Positions 7,100-14,937 of a stretch of 51,197 bases of DNA are shown here, one piece after another. The notes under the pieces are model-generated. The model saw only the letters and a program-made list of their open reading frames with translations. It made no database searches and was not told the origin of the DNA. The stretch is from assembly GCA_046294915.1 (NCBI GenBank), contig JBKBOE010000011.1, positions 1-51,197 on the forward strand, in the 5' to 3' direction. Every line of letters begins with the position of its first letter. The stretch's first letter is position 1. The DNA is from UBA2336 sp046294915 (GTDB taxonomy: Bacteria > Bacteroidota > Bacteroidia > Cytophagales > Cyclobacteriaceae). Position numbers and translations under genes: made by a program.

Positions 7100-8008
7100 A
7101 TGAGAAACGTTCTTTTACTTGGCTGCCTGGCGGCATTGCTGACCGGCTGTAGTGAAACGGTTAAGGAAACACCTAATGGCCTTAAATTTAAAGTAATCAA
7201 AAAAGGCGATGGTGTTCAGGCACACGTTGGTGAAATTATGGTTTTTGATTATGCACTCACCGATTCAAAAGATTCGGTGTGGACCAGCACCATCGAAAAT
7301 GGGTTTCCTTCAGCGTTTATGGTTAACGACAGCAGTGCTATTCCGCAGGAGAACGGCATCATCCAGATGCTGCGTATGCTCTCGAAAGGCGACAGCGTAA
7401 CCGTTGATATTTCAATTGGTGAGTTTTTTAAGAAGCTTAGCCGCAGACCGGTTCCTGAAAACCTGGACAGTACGATGATGATGCGCTACCAGTTCCGGAT
7501 AAATGAAATTATGACCAATGAAAAATTCATGAGCTACGAACAGGAACTGATGAATAATTTTATGATTAATCAGTTAAAAAAGGATACCCGTAAAATTGAT
7601 GCCTACCTGTTCGAAAAAGGAATTAAGGCAGATACCCTGCCATCAGGAGTCCGGTACATCATTACAACTCCCGGCACAGGTGAAACGGCCAAATCCGGAC
7701 AAACCGTTAAGGTAAACTACAGCGGGTATTTGTTAAGTGGCGAATACTTTGATTCAAGCATACAATCGGTAGCCGAAGCAAAAAACCTGTATGATCCCAT
7801 GCGCGAATACAGCCCGTTTGAAGTAACCATTGACCGCTCCAGCGTGATTCAGGGCTGGCACGATGCGCTGAAAACGATGAACAAAGGATCGAAAGGCACC
7901 TTCTATATCCCATCAACGTTGGCCTATGGCCCCCAGCAACGAAGCGCAGTTATTAAGCCCAATTCGATTTTGGTGTTTGAACTGGAGATGATTGACATTA
8001 AGGATTAA
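7100..8008 (+). CDS. FKBP-type peptidyl-prolyl isomerase lipoprotein (two domains)
   Basis: A 302-residue lipoprotein with lipobox LTGC (Cys17). Residues about 25-140 look like a diverged FKBP domain (GDGVQAHVG, MLSKGDSVTVDI) that lacks most catalytic residues. Residues about 180-302 form a well-preserved FKBP domain with VKVNYSGYLLSG, FDSS, VIQGWHDALKTM, FYIPS and LAYGPQ. It should act in the periplasm or at the outer membrane as a prolyl isomerase or chaperone for exported proteins. In Flavobacterium, GldI is an FKBP lipoprotein needed for gliding; this protein might be functionally related but orthology cannot be decided here. It is four bases from the next FKBP gene. Confidence 0.88.
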   Translation: MRNVLLLGCLAALLTGCSETVKETPNGLKFKVIKKGDGVQAHVGEIMVFDYALTDSKDSVWTSTIENGFPSAFMVNDSSAIPQENGIIQMLRMLSKGDSVTVDISIGEFFKKLSRRPVPENLDSTMMMRYQFRINEIMTNEKFMSYEQELMNNFMINQLKKDTRKIDAYLFEKGIKADTLPSGVRYIITTPGTGETAKSGQTVKVNYSGYLLSGEYFDSSIQSVAEAKNLYDPMREYSPFEVTIDRSSVIQGWHDALKTMNKGSKGTFYIPSTLAYGPQQRSAVIKPNSILVFELEMIDIKD

Positions 8009-8011
8009 CTG

Positions 8012-8500
8012 ATGCGCCCGGTTTATTTTCTTGCTGGCTTTTTGGCTGTGCTGGCTGGTTGTAGCGATGATGAATGCACTCCCCGGGTTTCACAGTCGCG
8101 CCTGAACGCTGTAAATCAAACAAAACTTGCACAGGATGTTGCTGCCATTGACGCATTCCTTGCTGCAGAAGGGATTGTTGCCGTAGAAGATGTTACCGGT
8201 ATGCGCTACGTGGTAACCCTTATAGGAAGCGGAGCTAAGCCCTGCCTTGAATCTACCATTACATTCAAGTACAAAGGCATGTTGCTCTCTGATGGTTCAG
8301 TATTCGATGAGAATACCACCGGGCTTACTTATCCGTTAAAGAATCTCATTCTAGGATGGCAAATTGTATTACCTCAACTCAAGGCAGGTACAAAGGCAGC
8401 ATTGTACATTCCATCGGGTTATGGCTACGGACCCAATGCGCTTCCGGGCATTCCGGCTAATTCAAACCTCATCTTCGAAATTGAACTTGTCTCGGTTTAA
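8012..8500 (+). CDS. FKBP-type peptidyl-prolyl isomerase lipoprotein (single domain)
   Basis: The 162-residue product has a lipobox LAGC (Cys17) followed by an acidic stretch, a short helical linker (residues 35-55), and a single FKBP domain: ITFKYKGMLLSDGSVFDE, LILGWQIVLPQLKAG, YIPSGYGYG and a closing LIFEIELV. It begins three bases after the preceding two-domain FKBP gene and is followed by rdgB after three bases, so the genes are surely co-transcribed. The F-x-W/Y pocket residues of active FKBPs are partly kept, so isomerase activity is likely but unproved. Confidence 0.87.
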   Translation: MRPVYFLAGFLAVLAGCSDDECTPRVSQSRLNAVNQTKLAQDVAAIDAFLAAEGIVAVEDVTGMRYVVTLIGSGAKPCLESTITFKYKGMLLSDGSVFDENTTGLTYPLKNLILGWQIVLPQLKAGTKAALYIPSGYGYGPNALPGIPANSNLIFEIELVSV

Positions 8501-8503
8501 CCT

Positions 8504-9091
8504 GTGAAGGAGATTGTTTTTGCCACCAACAACCCACACAAGCTATCCGAGGTGCAGCACCTGCTCGGAGATTCGGTTACCATCAGGACGTTGGAGGAAA
8601 TCGGATGCCACGATGAATTGCCTGAAACCCAAAACACGCTGGAAGGCAACGCCCTTCAAAAGGCCCGTTTTGTTTATGATCGCTACAACCTGGTTTGCTT
8701 TGCCGATGATACCGGCCTGGAAGTGGATGCCCTGAACGGTGAACCGGGAGTTTACTCTGCCCGTTATGCCGGTGAGCACAAGCGTAGCGAAGACAATATA
8801 AGGCTGCTTTTACAGAAACTGGAGAACCAGGCAAACAGGAAGGCGCAGTTCCGGTGCATAATAGCGCTGGTAGATGCGACCGGCCCCGTTTTTTTTGAAG
8901 GGATAGTTAAAGGCCAGATTATTAGTACACCAAGAGGATACCACGGCTTTGGCTACGATCCGGTATTCGTACCACAGGGTTGGAAAAAGACAATGGCTGA
9001 AATGACACCGGAAGAAAAAAACAACTTCAGTCACCGCGGAGAAGCGGTACGTAAACTGGTTCACTATCTGCAAAAAGATTATGGCTGGTAA
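8504..9091 (+). CDS. rdgB: XTP/dITP diphosphatase (RdgB/HAM1 family)
   Basis: The 195-residue protein carries FATNNPHKLSEV (6-17), FADDTGLEVDAL with catalytic Asp pair D68/D69, PGVYSARYAG (81-90), GFGYDPVF (148-155) and HRGEA (178-182), the full Ham1 signature. It hydrolyses non-canonical purine triphosphates (dITP, XTP) to monophosphates, preventing their incorporation into DNA. The start is GTG at 8504, three bases after the FKBP stop; no ATG is available in family-appropriate position. Confidence 0.95.
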   Translation: MKEIVFATNNPHKLSEVQHLLGDSVTIRTLEEIGCHDELPETQNTLEGNALQKARFVYDRYNLVCFADDTGLEVDALNGEPGVYSARYAGEHKRSEDNIRLLLQKLENQANRKAQFRCIIALVDATGPVFFEGIVKGQIISTPRGYHGFGYDPVFVPQGWKKTMAEMTPEEKNNFSHRGEAVRKLVHYLQKDYGW

Positions 9092-9124
9092 CTTTTCGTT
9101 TGGTAATTTGAGCCATCGGTTAAA

Positions 9125-9757
9125 ATGAACAAACCTTTCACAATCGGCATAACCGGAGGCAGCGGCTCAGGTAAAACCTACTTTTTGACCAACCTATCAA
9201 AACGGTTTAGCGAAAAGGAGATGTGTTTAATCTCCCAGGACAATTATTACCATCCGCGCGATCAGCAAAAAACAGATGAGCGTGGTGTAAAGAATTTTGA
9301 CTTGCCTGAGGCCATTGATCACCGGCAGTTTGTTGCCGACATCAACAGACTGAAACGGGGAGAGGTGCTAACCAAAAAAGAGTACACCTTTAATAACCCG
9401 GGTGTTGAACCCAAAACACTGATTTTTAAACCGGCTCCCATTCTGGTCGTTGAGGGTCTATTCGTTCACTATTTTGACGATATCGCAAGGGAACTGGATT
9501 TAAAAGTATTTATTGAGGCGAAAGATTATGTAAAACTTAGCCGCAGAATTCAGCGCGATAATGAAGAGCGCGGCTATGGCCTGGATGATGTATTGTACAG
9601 GTACCATCACCATGTAATGCCGGTTTACGAAAGGCTCATCGAACCCCTAAAACACCAGGCCGATATTGTAATCCCCAATAACAGTTATTTTGAACATGCC
9701 CTGGATTTGCTTGCGCTGGCCCTGAAAGCCAAGTTGGCTGGAATTGCAGCCAAATAG
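9125..9757 (+). CDS. udk: Uridine kinase
   Basis: A 210-residue P-loop kinase with Walker A GGSGSGKT (11-18), the SQDNYYHP substrate segment (37-44), FDLPEAIDH and ILVVEGLF. These are the marks of the uridine kinase family that phosphorylates uridine and cytidine for pyrimidine salvage. It follows rdgB by 33 bases on the same strand and is probably in the same transcript. Phosphoribulokinase-like relatives share the fold, but motif detail and length favour Udk. Confidence 0.92.
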   Translation: MNKPFTIGITGGSGSGKTYFLTNLSKRFSEKEMCLISQDNYYHPRDQQKTDERGVKNFDLPEAIDHRQFVADINRLKRGEVLTKKEYTFNNPGVEPKTLIFKPAPILVVEGLFVHYFDDIARELDLKVFIEAKDYVKLSRRIQRDNEERGYGLDDVLYRYHHHVMPVYERLIEPLKHQADIVIPNNSYFEHALDLLALALKAKLAGIAAK

Positions 9758-9794
9758 CAATTTTTTTAGCCCTTTCAGATTCAAGGTAATTTTT

Positions 9795-9802
9795 TACTTT
9801 TG
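9795..9802 (+). promoter_or_regulatory. Candidate -7 element giving a nearly leaderless transcript
   Basis: TACTTTTG matches TAnnTTTG. The expected transcription start (about six bases downstream) falls near 9808, almost on the ATG at 9810. TTTC at 9773-9776 is the nearest -33-like sequence. Confidence 0.45.
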
Positions 9803-9809
9803 TAGCCCC

Positions 9810-10151
9810 ATGAAAAAAGCACATTCACCAAAACGTACCGTAACCCTTCTTGCCGGTGTGAGTGTTGCCCTGGCTATTGCGGTCAGTCAGCTTTTTTATT
9901 TCCATGTGTCGGACAAACCGGTAAAACCGGTTGAAACAGAGCAGTCGGAAGAAGCAGCATTCATTTCAATGCCTTCCGTTACCCCTCCATCCTCTTCATC
10001 GGTTGTTGAAACAAATCAGGAGTTTTCTTTTATCCTTGAAATTCTTTTTGAAGGTCAGTACGAAGAAACCGAAGCTGTTCCGGTTAACAGGGTTTTCGAT
10101 AAACTGTTTCAAACACTCTTTAGGGTTGTCATTTCTCCAAATGCTCCTTGA
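9810..10151 (+). CDS. Small single-pass membrane protein of unknown function
   Basis: The predicted 113-residue protein begins MKKAHSPKR, a positively charged N-terminus, followed by one hydrophobic segment (about residues 11-32) and a Ser/Pro/Glu-rich linker (VTPPSSSS). A C-terminal helix-like stretch FDKLFQTLFRVV closes it. No family is recognised. The frame extends upstream inside udk, but the -7 element at 9795-9802 and the charge pattern favour ATG 9810. It sits between udk and secDF; an exported anchor or envelope accessory role is possible but unsupported. Confidence 0.6.
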   Translation: MKKAHSPKRTVTLLAGVSVALAIAVSQLFYFHVSDKPVKPVETEQSEEAAFISMPSVTPPSSSSVVETNQEFSFILEILFEGQYEETEAVPVNRVFDKLFQTLFRVVISPNAP

Positions 10152-10165
10152 TGGGGTAACGTATT

Positions 10166-10194
10166 AGCCTGAATAATCATCCTTGGTACAGGCT
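10166..10194 (+). other. Inverted repeat in the secDF leader
   Basis: AGCCTG (10166-10171) and CAGGCT (10189-10194) can form a six-base stem with a 17-base loop between the small membrane protein gene and secDF. It has only a weak pyrimidine tail (CCTCTCTTT), so it may be a weak terminator or merely chance. Confidence 0.3.
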
Positions 10195-10243
10195 CCTCTC
10201 TTTATTATAAAGTCATCCATCAAATTTTTCAATTCTATACATT

Positions 10244-13200
10244 ATGCAAAACAAGGGATTTGTTATAGTACTCACAGTTGTAATTGCTGCACTGTGTCTT
10301 TATTATTTATCGTTTACCGTGGTGAGCACCCGTGTTCAGCGGAACGCCATAGCCTATGCCACCGATGCCAACGGCATTGTTGACTTGGGTAAGAAAGTAG
10401 CATACATGGACTCGGTATGGAATAAGCCGGTATATAACCTGTTTGGAGTTGAGTTTACATACAAGGAAGTAAAAGATAATGAACTGGGCCTGGGCCTGGA
10501 TCTTCAAGGAGGCATGCATGTTACGCTGGAGGTTTCTCCGGTTGATATCATCAAAGGCCTTAGCGGAAACAACAAGGATTCAGCCTTTGTAAAAGCGCTG
10601 GTAAAAGCACAACAAAAACAAAAGAGCAGCGAAAAGAATTTCAGTACGCTCTTTTTTGAATCCTACAGGGAAGATAACCCCGGGGCCAAGTTGGCGCATG
10701 TGTTTGCGTCAACCACAACACGCGGAAGGATAAGCCTCAATGATCCAGATGATAAAGTAATTGAGGTCGTTGAGCAGGAAATTGAAAGTGCCATTGATCG
10801 CTCCTACACCATTCTGAAAAACCGCCTGGATCAGTTTGGCACCTCGCAGCCCAATATTCAGCGCTTACCAGGTACGGGCCGCATCCAGATTGAAATTCCG
10901 GGTGCCGATAACCCGGCCCGCGTGCGTAAATTATTGCAAGGTGTTGCCCGGCTTGAGTTCTGGGATGTTGTTGAACCAAATGATATTTCCACTTCCCTGA
11001 TGAGCATCAACACCCTGCTGACCAAAGAACAGCAAAGTCTGGCGCTTACCCAGGCAAAAACATCAGGCCAGGTATCCTCCGAAACCAAAGCTTCGGGCGA
11101 TACCACGCTTACCGACCTTGAAAAGCAACTTCAAACGGCATCTGTAACCGATACCACACAAACCGGATTGGATTCTTTACAGAACCTGGGCGTGTCACCT
11201 TTGTTTGCCAAGAGCACACCAGCCGGTACGTTTCGGTACAGCCTGAAGGATACAGCCGAAATTAACCGCATCTTCAGGCGTGCCGATGTGCGTAATTTAC
11301 TTCCCCGCAACGTAGGTGTGTACTGGGCCAACAAACCCGATAAGGATGTTGGCAATACCGAGGCCCTTTCACTTTATTTTCTCGACCAGGGAAGGGGAGG
11401 GAAACCCAAACTAACCGGTGAGGTGATTAATGACGCCAGGCAGGATTTGGATGAGTATGCCCGTCCTGCCGTGAGCATGACCATGAATGCTACAGGTACA
11501 CGCATCTGGGCAAAGATGACAGCCGAAGCGGCCAGCAAATCGCCCCGCGGAAGAATTGCCATTGTATTAGACAACACGGTTTACAGCGCCCCGTATGTAA
11601 ACGGAGAGATTCCTAATGGTAACTCGCAGATCTCCGGCAACTTTACGGTTGAAGAAGCAAAAGACCTGGCGAATATTTTAAAGGCGGGTTCGCTGCCGGC
11701 TCCTACAAAAATTGTGGAAGAGGCTATTGTCGGACCTACATTGGGTGAGTTGGCACGTAACCAGGGGCTGATCTCTACCTTACTCGGCCTCGCACTGGTT
11801 GTTATCTTCATGATCATGTATTATGCCAAAGGCGGCTGGGTTGCCAATATTGCCCTGCTGTTTAACATCTTCTTCATTTTGGGTATCCTGGCACAACTCG
11901 ATGCCTCCTTAACATTGCCGGGTGTAGCCGGTATTGTGCTTACCATGGGTATGGCTGTAGATGCGAACGTGCTGATATTTGAACGCATTAAGGAAGAAAT
12001 GCTTCATGGACGGAAAGTGAAAGATGCTGTTAAAACCGGTTATCAACGCGCCTTTTGGACGATTTTCGACTCGAACCTGACAACGTTGATCACCGCATTT
12101 TTCCTGGCCTGGCTGGGGCAGGGGCCCATTCGCGGATTTGCCGTTACCTTGATGGTGGGTATTGCCACTTCCTTTTTCACCGCAGTATATGTTTCACGCG
12201 TAATTGTAGAGTGGATAACCCGCAAAGGAGACGAAAGCAAAGTTTCGTTCGACACCTTTATTGCGCGGATCGTTAAAAAGAGAAGGCAGTTTGCCTTTGT
12301 GCGCAACAGCAAACTGGCTTACATCATATCTTCGGTTCTGATTGTTATAGGTCTTGCGCTGATGCTGGTAAAGGGACTGAATATGGGCGTTGACTTTAAA
12401 GGCGGACGTTCGTATGTCGTATCTTTTAATCAGCCTGTTGTGGCTACCAATTTAAAGGTGGGCCTCAGCCAAACTTTTAACAATGCAGGCACCGAAGTAA
12501 AGAACTACGGCAGCAACAGCAAGGTTAAAGTTACTACCGCCTACCTGATTGATGACGATACCGATGAAGCGGATGAAAAAGTTAGGCAAACGTTGATTAC
12601 CGGACTGGAATCACTAACCGGTAAGCAGTTTGTGGACCAGGATTCACAACTTGACGACAACCGGTTTACTATTTCCAGTTCATCAAAAGTAGGGGCAACC
12701 GTGGCCGATGATATTAAGAACTCCGCCTGGGAGGCCAGTTTGTTTTCAGTTGTGGCCATCTTCATTTACATTCTCATCCGGTTCAGAAAATGGCAGTTTA
12801 GCGCAGGAGCCATTGTGGCCACACTGCACGATACGCTGTTTGTGTTCGCGGCTTTTGCCATTGCGAACTTCTTTGGATTAAGCTTCGAAATAGACCAGGT
12901 GTTTGTTGCTGCCGTGCTAACCATAATCGGGTATTCTATAAATGATACGGTGATTATCTTCGACCGGATACGCGAATACATCGGGCTGGGCACCTCGCAC
13001 GATAAGAAGAAAATTGTGAACGATGCCATTAATGACACCCTTTCGCGAACCATTATTACGGCAGGTACCACGTTGCTGGTGGTTATTACCCTGCTGATTT
13101 TTGGCGGAGAGGTGTTGCGCGGATTTTCGTTTGCTTTATTGGTAGGTGTGGTGGTAGGAACCTATTCTTCGGTGTTTATTGCCGCCCCGATTACTATTGA

Positions 13201-13261
13201 CTTGGATAAAAAAGAAGAAGAAAAACCGGCTGACGTGAAAAAAGTACCGGTAACGGCCTGA
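10244..13261 (+). CDS. secDF: Protein translocase subunit SecDF (fused)
   Basis: The 1005-residue protein fuses SecD and SecF, as is usual in Bacteroidota. The SecD half has the first transmembrane helix (about 5-25), GLGLDLQGGMHV (82-93), a long periplasmic domain, and GMAVDANVLIFERI (about 570). The SecF half starts near residue 680 with GVDFKGGRSY (about 715) and ends with INDTVIIFDRIRE (about 900). With SecYEG it uses proton motive force to complete export of preproteins. The insertion of about 60 residues rich in Thr/Gln/Ser around residues 260-320 is a variable part of the periplasmic region. A strong hairpin terminator follows. Confidence 0.96.
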   Translation: MQNKGFVIVLTVVIAALCLYYLSFTVVSTRVQRNAIAYATDANGIVDLGKKVAYMDSVWNKPVYNLFGVEFTYKEVKDNELGLGLDLQGGMHVTLEVSPVDIIKGLSGNNKDSAFVKALVKAQQKQKSSEKNFSTLFFESYREDNPGAKLAHVFASTTTRGRISLNDPDDKVIEVVEQEIESAIDRSYTILKNRLDQFGTSQPNIQRLPGTGRIQIEIPGADNPARVRKLLQGVARLEFWDVVEPNDISTSLMSINTLLTKEQQSLALTQAKTSGQVSSETKASGDTTLTDLEKQLQTASVTDTTQTGLDSLQNLGVSPLFAKSTPAGTFRYSLKDTAEINRIFRRADVRNLLPRNVGVYWANKPDKDVGNTEALSLYFLDQGRGGKPKLTGEVINDARQDLDEYARPAVSMTMNATGTRIWAKMTAEAASKSPRGRIAIVLDNTVYSAPYVNGEIPNGNSQISGNFTVEEAKDLANILKAGSLPAPTKIVEEAIVGPTLGELARNQGLISTLLGLALVVIFMIMYYAKGGWVANIALLFNIFFILGILAQLDASLTLPGVAGIVLTMGMAVDANVLIFERIKEEMLHGRKVKDAVKTGYQRAFWTIFDSNLTTLITAFFLAWLGQGPIRGFAVTLMVGIATSFFTAVYVSRVIVEWITRKGDESKVSFDTFIARIVKKRRQFAFVRNSKLAYIISSVLIVIGLALMLVKGLNMGVDFKGGRSYVVSFNQPVVATNLKVGLSQTFNNAGTEVKNYGSNSKVKVTTAYLIDDDTDEADEKVRQTLITGLESLTGKQFVDQDSQLDDNRFTISSSSKVGATVADDIKNSAWEASLFSVVAIFIYILIRFRKWQFSAGAIVATLHDTLFVFAAFAIANFFGLSFEIDQVFVAAVLTIIGYSINDTVIIFDRIREYIGLGTSHDKKKIVNDAINDTLSRTIITAGTTLLVVITLLIFGGEVLRGFSFALLVGVVVGTYSSVFIAAPITIDLDKKEEEKPADVKKVPVTA

Positions 13262-13279
13262 AGTGTTTGAAAGTACAGG

Positions 13280-13316
13280 AATAAGGCATTGGGGATACTA
13301 ATGCCTTATTTTTTTT
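13280..13316 (+). terminator. Rho-independent terminator of secDF
   Basis: An 11-base perfect stem (13280-13290 with 13300-13310, AATAAGGCATT/AATGCCTTATT), nine-base loop and an eight-T run to 13316. It lies between secDF and the convergent gldH stop and may slow transcription in both directions. Confidence 0.85.
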
Positions 13317-13788
13317 AATCAGCCAACGGCTTCTCTATTCTTAACCCCACGGCCAGCACGCCTTTTAGTGTATCGGTGCGCATAAAGTGTTCGAACTGAA
13401 GGGCATACCGGCCGGTGTAAGGAAACCTGTGGTTGCTAAGCAACGGAAAGCGGTGGTCATAAATATCGCCAATGCCACTTTTGCCCAGCGGTTTTCCGGT
13501 TTTTTTATCAAACAGGAATTCGGTAGTAAGTTTTTGCTGCAGTTCGGTACCTGCTGAGTCAAGCAAATGCCAGGTAACATACAAGTTGGAGAACGCATAA
13601 ACTGATTCGTTTCGTACGTTAAGATAAAGGTTGTAAGGTTTACTGCTGTCAGGTATTTCAAAATCAAACCGGGGCTGTTCAGAGGCCACCCACCAACGCT
13701 TGGCAAAGTTGTGGTTTTTCTCGTAGATACGCGATGAATCGCAGGCTGTAAGAAGCAGCATCAGGCTTACGATTATAAGTTTTCTCAT
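13315..13788 (-). CDS. gldH: Gliding motility lipoprotein GldH
   Basis: The 157-residue lipoprotein has lipobox LTAC (Cys16) followed by DSSRIYEKN and W-rich segments (RWWVASEQP). The beta-rich body has the NLYVTWHLLD and IGDIYDHRFPL segments typical of GldH. In Flavobacterium johnsoniae GldH is a lipoprotein required for gliding. Its start overlaps the ricT stop as ATGA (13785-13788), and the ricT-gldH pair is a recurrent neighbourhood in Bacteroidota, which supports the call. Whether this organism glides cannot be read from one gene. Confidence 0.85.
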   Translation of the reverse strand: MRKLIIVSLMLLLTACDSSRIYEKNHNFAKRWWVASEQPRFDFEIPDSSKPYNLYLNVRNESVYAFSNLYVTWHLLDSAGTELQQKLTTEFLFDKKTGKPLGKSGIGDIYDHRFPLLSNHRFPYTGRYALQFEHFMRTDTLKGVLAVGLRIEKPLAD

Positions 13789-14936
13789 GCTTGCCTGCGG
13801 GGTTGGTTGCTACGGTTATCGCGGTGGCCGCGATTTCTTTTTTTCTTCTTTTTCTTTTTATTCTTGCTGCTGAATTTTTTATCGAGTTGGGCCAGGTCGC
13901 TGTTCAGGGTGGCAACGGGTACTTTGGCTTCCAGTTCATCTGCCTGCAGGGTAGCCGGTTTTTTACCGGCTTTGTTCAGTTCCAGTATCTGGTTTACACG
14001 CTCTACATTCAGCGGATACCAGGTGTTATCTTCGCGATAGCCGAACCACATAATTTTTCGGAAGATGTCGGTTTTCTGCAGACGTGCTTCGCCTTGCTCA
14101 GTAAGAAGTGGGGCCTCAATTTTAGGAATGTCGCGCAGGGCATCCATGTAGGTTTCCAGTTCGTAGTTAAGGCAGCATTTAAGCCTGCCACACTGGCCGG
14201 AGAGTTTGCTGGGGTTTAGCGACAGGTTTTGATAACGTGCCGCACTGGTGGCTACGTTTTTAAAATCGCTGAGCCAGGTAGAGCAGCACAGTTCGCGTCC
14301 GCAAACCCCTATGCCACCCAGCCGGCCGGCTTCCTGCCGTAAACTGATCTGGCGCATCTCCACACGGATTTTAAATTCGCCTGCCAGGATGCGGATGAGT
14401 TCACGGAAATCTACCCGCTCTTCGGCTGAATAGTAAAAGGTAGCTTTGGTGTTATCAGCCTGGTATTCAATGTCGGAAAGTTTCATTTGCAGCTTCAGGT
14501 CGCGGATAATTTCGCGGGTGCGGTAAAGGGTGGGCAGTTCACGCTTTTTTACTTCTTCAAATTTCTCAAGGTCTTTGGTATGTGCCAGCCGGTAAATTTT
14601 TTTAATGTCACTGTCGTTGACGATTTTCTTTTTCTGCATTTGCAAACGCACCAGTTCGCCCTGCAGCGACACATAACCGATGTGATGACCGGTCTGCGCT
14701 TCCACTACTACGGCATCGCCTGTAATGAGTGTGAGTTTATCGGGGTTACGGTAGTAATCTTTCCGGCCGTTTTTGAAGCGCACTTCTACGCTCTTAAATC
14801 GCTCTTCGCTGGGGCTCTCCATGTTTGACAGCCAGTCGAATACGTTCATTTTATTACAACCCCCGGTTAAACACATGCCGTTGTTGTTGCAGCCGGCAAC
14901 TTTTGTTCCTTTTCCTGATGTACACGTGCAGCCCAC
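13785..14936 (-). CDS. ricT: PSP1-domain protein RicT (YaaT-like)
   Basis: With the GTG start at 14936 the protein is 383 residues and opens MGCTCTSGKG, with Cys at 3, 5, 16, 22 and 27. The PSP1 body has GVCGRELCCSTW and GQCGRLKCC, Cys-rich motifs conserved in RicT, which in Bacillus forms an Fe-S-containing complex (RicAFT) affecting mRNA maturation. The C-terminus is a very basic Lys-rich tail (KNKKKKKKKRNRG), probably disordered. An ATG at 15002 is also in frame, but it would overlap purD by 65 bases and add residues absent from typical relatives. The GTG lies one base past the purD stop. Coupled to gldH by ATGA. Confidence 0.85.
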   Translation of the reverse strand: MGCTCTSGKGTKVAGCNNNGMCLTGGCNKMNVFDWLSNMESPSEERFKSVEVRFKNGRKDYYRNPDKLTLITGDAVVVEAQTGHHIGYVSLQGELVRLQMQKKKIVNDSDIKKIYRLAHTKDLEKFEEVKKRELPTLYRTREIIRDLKLQMKLSDIEYQADNTKATFYYSAEERVDFRELIRILAGEFKIRVEMRQISLRQEAGRLGGIGVCGRELCCSTWLSDFKNVATSAARYQNLSLNPSKLSGQCGRLKCCLNYELETYMDALRDIPKIEAPLLTEQGEARLQKTDIFRKIMWFGYREDNTWYPLNVERVNQILELNKAGKKPATLQADELEAKVPVATLNSDLAQLDKKFSSKNKKKKKKKRNRGHRDNRSNQPRRQA

Positions 14937-14937
14937 T

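Noticed and set aside
13830..13865. Long A/T tract as a phase-variable repeat in ricT
   Set aside because: It codes an interrupted Lys tract without a uniform unit, so slippage is possible but not supported.
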